Positions 32,250 to 35,788 of a stretch of 35,788 nt of DNA are shown piece by piece. Numbering within the stretch: the stretch's first letter is position 1; each line of letters starts with the position of its first letter. A program made the position numbers and the translations under genes. Source of the stretch: Candidatus Gastranaerophilales bacterium. Its GTDB lineage: Bacteria; Cyanobacteriota; Vampirovibrionia; Gastranaerophilales; Gastranaerophilaceae. A model generated the notes under the pieces. It did no database searches and was not told where the DNA came from. It was given only the letters and a program-made list of their open reading frames with translations. Location: contig CALUQX010000021.1 of the NCBI GenBank assembly GCA_944323045.1, positions 1-35,788 on the forward strand. The letters run 5' to 3'.

Positions 32250-33140
32250 TTAGAATAGTAATATGCCTCTGATTTGCTGGAGTTTTTGCTGTTGTTTATC
32301 AATCAACCGGCTTAAAACTTTCAAAATTTCTTTGTCTAATCCCTGTTGAGCATACATTTTTCTAAGAATAGCAATCCTTTTTTCAGTACATGAATTATAT
32401 TCTATATCGCCCATAATACTGTTTACGCGTAAGTCACATATCTTAAAACTTGCCTGCCCTTTGTCGCTGAACCCCATAGCTGTTCTCTGATTTACAATCT
32501 CAAATAAATTACCTTTATAACCGACTATTTCTGGTAGTATTGAGCTATAGTGACGGACATTAATAACTGCTTTTTTATTATTTGCCTTAAGTGCATGCAG
32601 CATTTCCGGCAAAGTTTCCCAATGCCGCATATACCATTTGCCCTCACCGGGTAATATTTCAGCTTTGGTGAACCCTTCCGGCATAAAATTTTTTATCAGA
32701 GAATCAAAATGTTTTTCATCCATATTAAAGTAGGAGTGATACAAAAAATGAGTGTTTGTGTCTTTATTGAATAAATACATAACAGAACAGTCGTAAACAG
32801 AAGATGTAGAAAGCGGATTGTCCGCGCTGGATTTTAAAAAGCAATCAGCCCAGCCTTCAGTATTTGTAGAGAGTCCTTTTTTATATAATGTTTTCAACTC
32901 TTTAATCCCGAATTGTTCTTCAAAATTTTCTAAAGGAATAGAATTTTTGCATTCAGTACCAAACTCACCGGAGTGAAGATTTTTGATTTTAGTAATCCCT
33001 TTTGCCGGAGAGTATGATTGTTTTACAAAGATATCCGTAAGCAATTTTGGTGTTTTGAATCTAATGCCAAAACTCGGCGGGTAACCTTTATATTCAGTGT
33101 GGCTGCGGTTATAATGACTGTATTGTGTTGTAATTCTCAT
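32250..33140 (-). CDS. protein with a CheD/BLF1/CNF1-like Thr-Cys-His signature, putative deamidase
   Basis: A 296-residue protein without signal peptide. Residues about 105-215 resemble the CheD-type glutamine deamidase fold. T112, C118 and H135 have the same spacing as Thr21, Cys27 and His44 of Thermotoga CheD (T at -6, H at +17), in STSSVYDCSVMYLF and THFLYHSYF. A helix (FDSLIKNFM), a strand ending LPGEG, a helix (EMLHALKANN), then AVINVRHY and GNLFEIV follow in the CheD order. BLF1 and CNF1 toxins share this catalytic arrangement. The remainder (1-100 and 215-296) is unassigned; the C-terminal 45 residues are helical. No chemotaxis gene is nearby, so an effector or other regulatory deamidase is possible. 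CAGGAG lies 16 bases before the ATG, unusually far. A TTGCAA (33187-33192)/17/TATTTT (33164-33169) minus-strand promoter is plausible. Confidence 0.55.
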   Translation of the reverse strand: MRITTQYSHYNRSHTEYKGYPPSFGIRFKTPKLLTDIFVKQSYSPAKGITKIKNLHSGEFGTECKNSIPLENFEEQFGIKELKTLYKKGLSTNTEGWADCFLKSSADNPLSTSSVYDCSVMYLFNKDTNTHFLYHSYFNMDEKHFDSLIKNFMPEGFTKAEILPGEGKWYMRHWETLPEMLHALKANNKKAVINVRHYSSILPEIVGYKGNLFEIVNQRTAMGFSDKGQASFKICDLRVNSIMGDIEYNSCTEKRIAILRKMYAQQGLDKEILKVLSRLIDKQQQKLQQIRGILLF

Positions 33141-33227
33141 TATAAAATACCAAAAACTCCTGAAAAATAATTTTTGACAGGATTAGTTGCAAAGAGTATG
33201 TAAACTGCTTGATTAAATTTGCTAATA

Positions 33228-33236
33228 TGCTATACT
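33228..33236 (+). promoter_or_regulatory. extended -10 promoter of the acetyltransferase-HAD pair
   Basis: TGCTATACT is a near-perfect extended -10. The transcript start near 33243 gives a very short leader; GAGGAG at 33243-33248 lies six bases before the ATG at 33255. Confidence 0.6.
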
Positions 33237-33254
33237 TAGCTTGAGGAGTAATAT

Positions 33255-33839
33255 ATGCGTAAAGAATATAAATATATTGATACAAATTCTGCAGAATTAT
33301 GTAAAATGCGAGCCGATGCAAGGACTTTGCTTAAGGCATATGACTCGCTGGATTTTAATGAAGAATCAAAAAAACATCGTATACTTGAACAATTATTTGG
33401 CTCAATTGGCAGTAATGTTCCTGTAGACGAAAAATTTCACTGCGAATACGGCAAAAATATTTTTATAGGTAATGACGTCATTATAGGTCCGAATTGTACT
33501 TTTATAGATAATGAAAAAATAATTATCGGAAATTGTGTTATGATTGCGCCGAATGTTCAGATTTACACAGCATACCATCCTGTTTTGCCAGAAGAAAGAT
33601 ATATTTTTGAGCGTGCAGCAAATGACCCGATTTATTATAACACATGTGCTGACCCTGTTGAAATTAAAGACGGCGTATGGATTGGCGGCGGTGTAATAAT
33701 CCTGCCGGGAGTTACAATCGGCAAAAACAGCATAATTGGTGCAGGAAGTGTAGTAAACCGTTCAATTCCGGACAATTGTGTCGCTGTCGGCAACCCTTGC
33801 CGTGTAATAAAATATTTTGATGATATAAGGGGAAAATAA
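33255..33839 (+). CDS. maltose/galactoside O-acetyltransferase family protein
   Basis: A 194-residue left-handed beta-helix acetyltransferase of the Maa/LacA/NodL family. The N-terminal helical domain (residues 1-55) is followed by hexapeptide repeats (IFIGNDVIIGPNCTF, GGGVIILPGVTIGKNSIIGA). The catalytic His is in QIYTAYHPV near residue 100. DGVWIGGG and GNPCRVIK near the end are typical. It moves acetyl from acetyl-CoA to a sugar hydroxyl in the cytosol. GAGGAG lies six bases before the ATG. Its stop overlaps the next start by one base (TAATG). Confidence 0.93.
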   Translation: MRKEYKYIDTNSAELCKMRADARTLLKAYDSLDFNEESKKHRILEQLFGSIGSNVPVDEKFHCEYGKNIFIGNDVIIGPNCTFIDNEKIIIGNCVMIAPNVQIYTAYHPVLPEERYIFERAANDPIYYNTCADPVEIKDGVWIGGGVIILPGVTIGKNSIIGAGSVVNRSIPDNCVAVGNPCRVIKYFDDIRGK

Positions 33840-34450
33840 TGTATAAACATATAGTCTTTGATGTCGACGGAACTTTGATAAATACCGAATATGCAGTTTT
33901 GCATTCTCTACAGGATACCTTAAAAGAAGTATTGAATAAAACTTATGAAATATCAGAATTGGAATTTGTGCTTGGAATTACGGGCGAGGCAGCAATAAAA
34001 CAGTTTGGAATTGCAAACATAACTGAAACCGTTGATTTATGGAATAGATATCTGAACAGCTACAAAAATTCTGTCTGCATTTTTGACGGAATAAAAGATT
34101 TGCTGAAAAAACTTTCTCCTGATTATAAATTAGGAGTTGTAACCTCAAAAACAAAAGCCGAGTTTGACGAAGAAGTTACACATTTCGGACTTAATAAATA
34201 TTTTGGAACAATTATTTGTGCAGACGATACGCAGCTTCATAAGCCTAATCCGGAGCCCTTGCTAAAATATATAGAACTTGCATATGCAAAAAATAATGAG
34301 ACGCTTTACATAGGCGACAGTATTTATGATATGGAGTGTGCAAAATCTGCCGGTGTTGATTTTGCTTTTGCCAAATGGGGAAACAAAAGACAAAATATTG
34401 AAGCTAAATACACACTGATAAATCCTGCCGATCTGTTAATTGATTTATAA
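33839..34450 (+). CDS. HAD-superfamily hydrolase, phosphoglycolate-phosphatase/PpaX-like
   Basis: A 203-residue cytosolic phosphatase. Motif I is FDVDGTLINT, with D8 as nucleophile and D10 as acid; motif II is VVTSKTK near residue 100; motif III is HKPNPEP near 135; motif IV is YIGDSIYDMECAKSAG near 160. The helical C1 cap between motifs I and II places it with Gph/PpaX and beta-phosphoglucomutase relatives. The exact substrate is unknown. It is translationally coupled to the acetyltransferase gene, which points to a sugar phosphate by association only. Confidence 0.92.
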   Translation: MYKHIVFDVDGTLINTEYAVLHSLQDTLKEVLNKTYEISELEFVLGITGEAAIKQFGIANITETVDLWNRYLNSYKNSVCIFDGIKDLLKKLSPDYKLGVVTSKTKAEFDEEVTHFGLNKYFGTIICADDTQLHKPNPEPLLKYIELAYAKNNETLYIGDSIYDMECAKSAGVDFAFAKWGNKRQNIEAKYTLINPADLLIDL

Positions 34451-34475
34451 CGCAACAATATAGATAATGTAATTC

Positions 34476-34524
34476 ACTTTTCTCCGAATATTATATGGAG
34501 ATTACAAACTTTTTCTCCGAATTT
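34476..34524. repeat. pair of direct repeats between convergent genes
   Basis: ACTTTTCTCCGAAT (34476-34489) recurs as ACTTTTTCTCCGAAT about 31 bases later, near 34508-34522. CTCC-N11-GGAG also forms a short inverted repeat with the first copy. The spacing and sequence do not match a known element; the repeat lies between the HAD gene and a small unknown gene, near a tyrosine recombinase. Confidence 0.5.
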
Positions 34525-34553
34525 AGTAAGTGTTTGTTTGGAATTATGCGGCT

Positions 34554-35036
34554 TTATTTATTAAAAAGTTTGTAAAACTGGTCATTCAACCAACCCAGCG
34601 GAGAGAATGGTTTTGCAACAGAGGTCATACCGTCCAGTGTTTTTACCGGAGTAGAATATTTACCGGCATCACCTTTTCTCCAGAGATAAATGGAACCGTC
34701 TGGCGAAATTGAGTGTTCGCCGGTTTTATCAAAAGCGCGTGTCATAGATGATTGTCCCGGGCTTACAACAACAGAACTTAAATGAACACCTTTATTTTTG
34801 GAAAAATCCCAGCTATCAACAACTGTTGATGTATCATTTAGAAAGGTTTTATTAACTCTTTTTGTGATATTTCCCTGTTCAGAAAGCTGAATTGCATAAC
34901 TACCGTTTGGGGCAACAGTTTTTTGAATCAGAAGATTCGGATTGCGTTTGCCGTAGCGATATGTATAAACACATCCATTCTCAAGCATTTGACCGCCTTG
35001 CTGAATTGCTTTTTGAAAAATTTTTGATACTGCCAT
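34554..35036 (-). CDS. hypothetical protein
   Basis: A 160-residue soluble protein with no signal peptide. The short N-terminal helix (AVSKIFQKAIQQGGQML) is followed by strand-rich sequence with repeated Gly/Ser/Asp turns (for example APNGSYAIQL, SPDGSIYLWRK), which suggests a small beta-sheet domain. I recognise no family. GGAG lies five bases before the ATG and a good minus-strand promoter (TTGATG at 35090-35095, 17 bases, TAAAAT at 35067-35072) precedes it, so it is a real, separately transcribed gene. It diverges from the tyrosine recombinase gene. Confidence 0.72.
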   Translation of the reverse strand: MAVSKIFQKAIQQGGQMLENGCVYTYRYGKRNPNLLIQKTVAPNGSYAIQLSEQGNITKRVNKTFLNDTSTVVDSWDFSKNKGVHLSSVVVSPGQSSMTRAFDKTGEHSISPDGSIYLWRKGDAGKYSTPVKTLDGMTSVAKPFSPLGWLNDQFYKLFNK

Positions 35037-35066
35037 ATTGACTCCACTATTTTTACTACCTTACTT

Positions 35067-35095
35067 ATTTTATTATCTATTACAAAATACATCAA
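35067..35095 (-). promoter_or_regulatory. promoter of the small hypothetical gene
   Basis: On the minus strand TTGATG (35090-35095), a 17-base spacer and TAAAAT (35067-35072) match sigma-70 elements at 4 and 5 of 6 positions. The expected leader carries GGAG before the ATG at 35036. Confidence 0.6.
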
Positions 35096-35180
35096 AAATA
35101 TTTTTTGCGGGGGAAATATTTAATTGTTACATTCTTTTTGGCACCGGTAGAGAGAAAATGGTGCAGAAAGGAATTATATT

Positions 35181-35747
35181 ATGAAAAATATTGTAGAACC
35201 TATTAAGAACAAGAAAGACCTTGAGAGGATTGAATGTTATCTTGAAAAGCAAAGCAAGCGAAATCGCCTTATATTTGTGTTTGGTATTAACACAGGGCTG
35301 CGGGTGTCAGATATTCTAGGGTTGAATGTAGAGGATGTCGAAGGCAAATCTTATGTAGAAATACGAGAAAAGAAAACTGGTAAGTATAAGAGATTTCCGC
35401 TAAATTCAAAACTAAAGGCTCTGATAAAAGAATATTTAGCGGTTGAACGCAGTAAAAAATATTCTCTGTCAGAAACAGAGTCATTATTTATTGGCAAAAA
35501 ACATTACAGACTTGACCGTTCACAGGTTTATAGATTTCTCAATGATGCGTGCAAGCAGCTAGGAATAACTGCCAATGTCGGAACACACACGATGAGAAAA
35601 TCTTTCGGATATCATTTTTACAAGAAATACAATGACGTAGCGTTATTGCAGAAAATCTTAAACCACTCAAGTCCTAATATTACGTTAAGATATATCGGTA
35701 TTGCACAGGAAGAAATAGATTTATCTTATAATAATTTTGAACTTTAA
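35181..35747 (+). CDS. minimal tyrosine recombinase (phage integrase family)
   Basis: A 188-residue site-specific recombinase consisting almost only of the catalytic domain. All active-site residues are present: R41 (NTGLRVSD), K65 (EKKTGKYK), H136 and R139 (THTMRKSFG), H162 (LNHSSPNIT) and nucleophile Y171 (LRYIGI). XerC/D-type enzymes and phage integrases are about 300 residues or more and have an N-terminal SAM-like core-binding domain, which is missing here. Comparable short integrases occur as stand-alone genes and in inversion systems. AAAGGA lies nine bases before the ATG. No attachment site, excisionase or invertible segment is evident inside the window, though the right edge is only 41 bases away. 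Confidence 0.92.
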   Translation: MKNIVEPIKNKKDLERIECYLEKQSKRNRLIFVFGINTGLRVSDILGLNVEDVEGKSYVEIREKKTGKYKRFPLNSKLKALIKEYLAVERSKKYSLSETESLFIGKKHYRLDRSQVYRFLNDACKQLGITANVGTHTMRKSFGYHFYKKYNDVALLQKILNHSSPNITLRYIGIAQEEIDLSYNNFEL

Positions 35748-35788
35748 TAATCCCTTAATACACAATATCACATACACCAGTCTATCTA

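Overview
The window is a low-GC (roughly mid-30s percent by eye) chromosomal segment of a Gram-negative-type bacterium. Pointers to a diderm envelope are a TolC-type outer membrane factor with EmrA/EmrB partners, a large Sec-exported haemagglutinin-like adhesin and a lipoprotein S41 protease. The type of prepilin (GFTLAE, C-terminal GWKIPDDYP), the LktA-like adhesin and the 616-residue protein starting MGLSASQARLL fit gut Vampirovibrionia (Melainabacteria, Candidatus Gastranaerophilales). That assignment is an inference from remembered family distributions; no marker search was possible. No rRNA, tRNA, CRISPR or clear prophage was found.

Layout. 1-269: a GC-rich island followed by short tandem repeats. 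270-5027: adenine deaminase (-), an orphan + strand terminator, a C_GCAxxG_C_C family protein (+), an exported unknown (-), a type IV prepilin-like protein (-), a small XRE regulator (+) and a nitroreductase (-). 5126-11608: an AMMECR1-like/(alpha/alpha)6 protein, a second XRE regulator, a D-2-hydroxyacid dehydrogenase with a striking promoter palindrome, an exported GH13 trehalose-synthase-like enzyme and, convergent to it, a membrane acyltransferase. 11633-20502: a small unknown protein, the 1270-residue adhesin built on 67-residue repeats, CtpA-like protease, a metallophosphoesterase and the 616-residue unknown. 20581-27710: housekeeping block with an orphan histidine kinase, dnaG and rpoD on the minus strand, diverging from a TPR protein and aspartokinase. 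27753-32204: a MarR-controlled tripartite efflux locus (marR-emrA-emrB divergent from a tolC-like gene) with a 28-bp palindromic operator. 32250-35747: a protein with a CheD/BLF1/CNF1-like Thr-Cys-His signature, an acetyltransferase-HAD pair, a small unknown and a minimal tyrosine recombinase at the right edge.

Two features run through the window. First, many promoters carry an extended -10 of the form TGC-TATAAT. Second, at least five genes (2213, 5126, 11608-, 18517-, 23560- including dnaG) have a -10 box ending 6-7 bases before the start codon and no Shine-Dalgarno sequence, so they are probably read from leaderless mRNAs.

The best candidates for something undescribed are the CheD/BLF1-like protein (32250-33140), which has no chemotaxis genes around it, the 616-residue lineage-type protein (18652-20502), and the AMMECR1-like/toroid fusion (5126-6991). 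All functional claims rest on motif reading by eye and need profile or structure searches to confirm.
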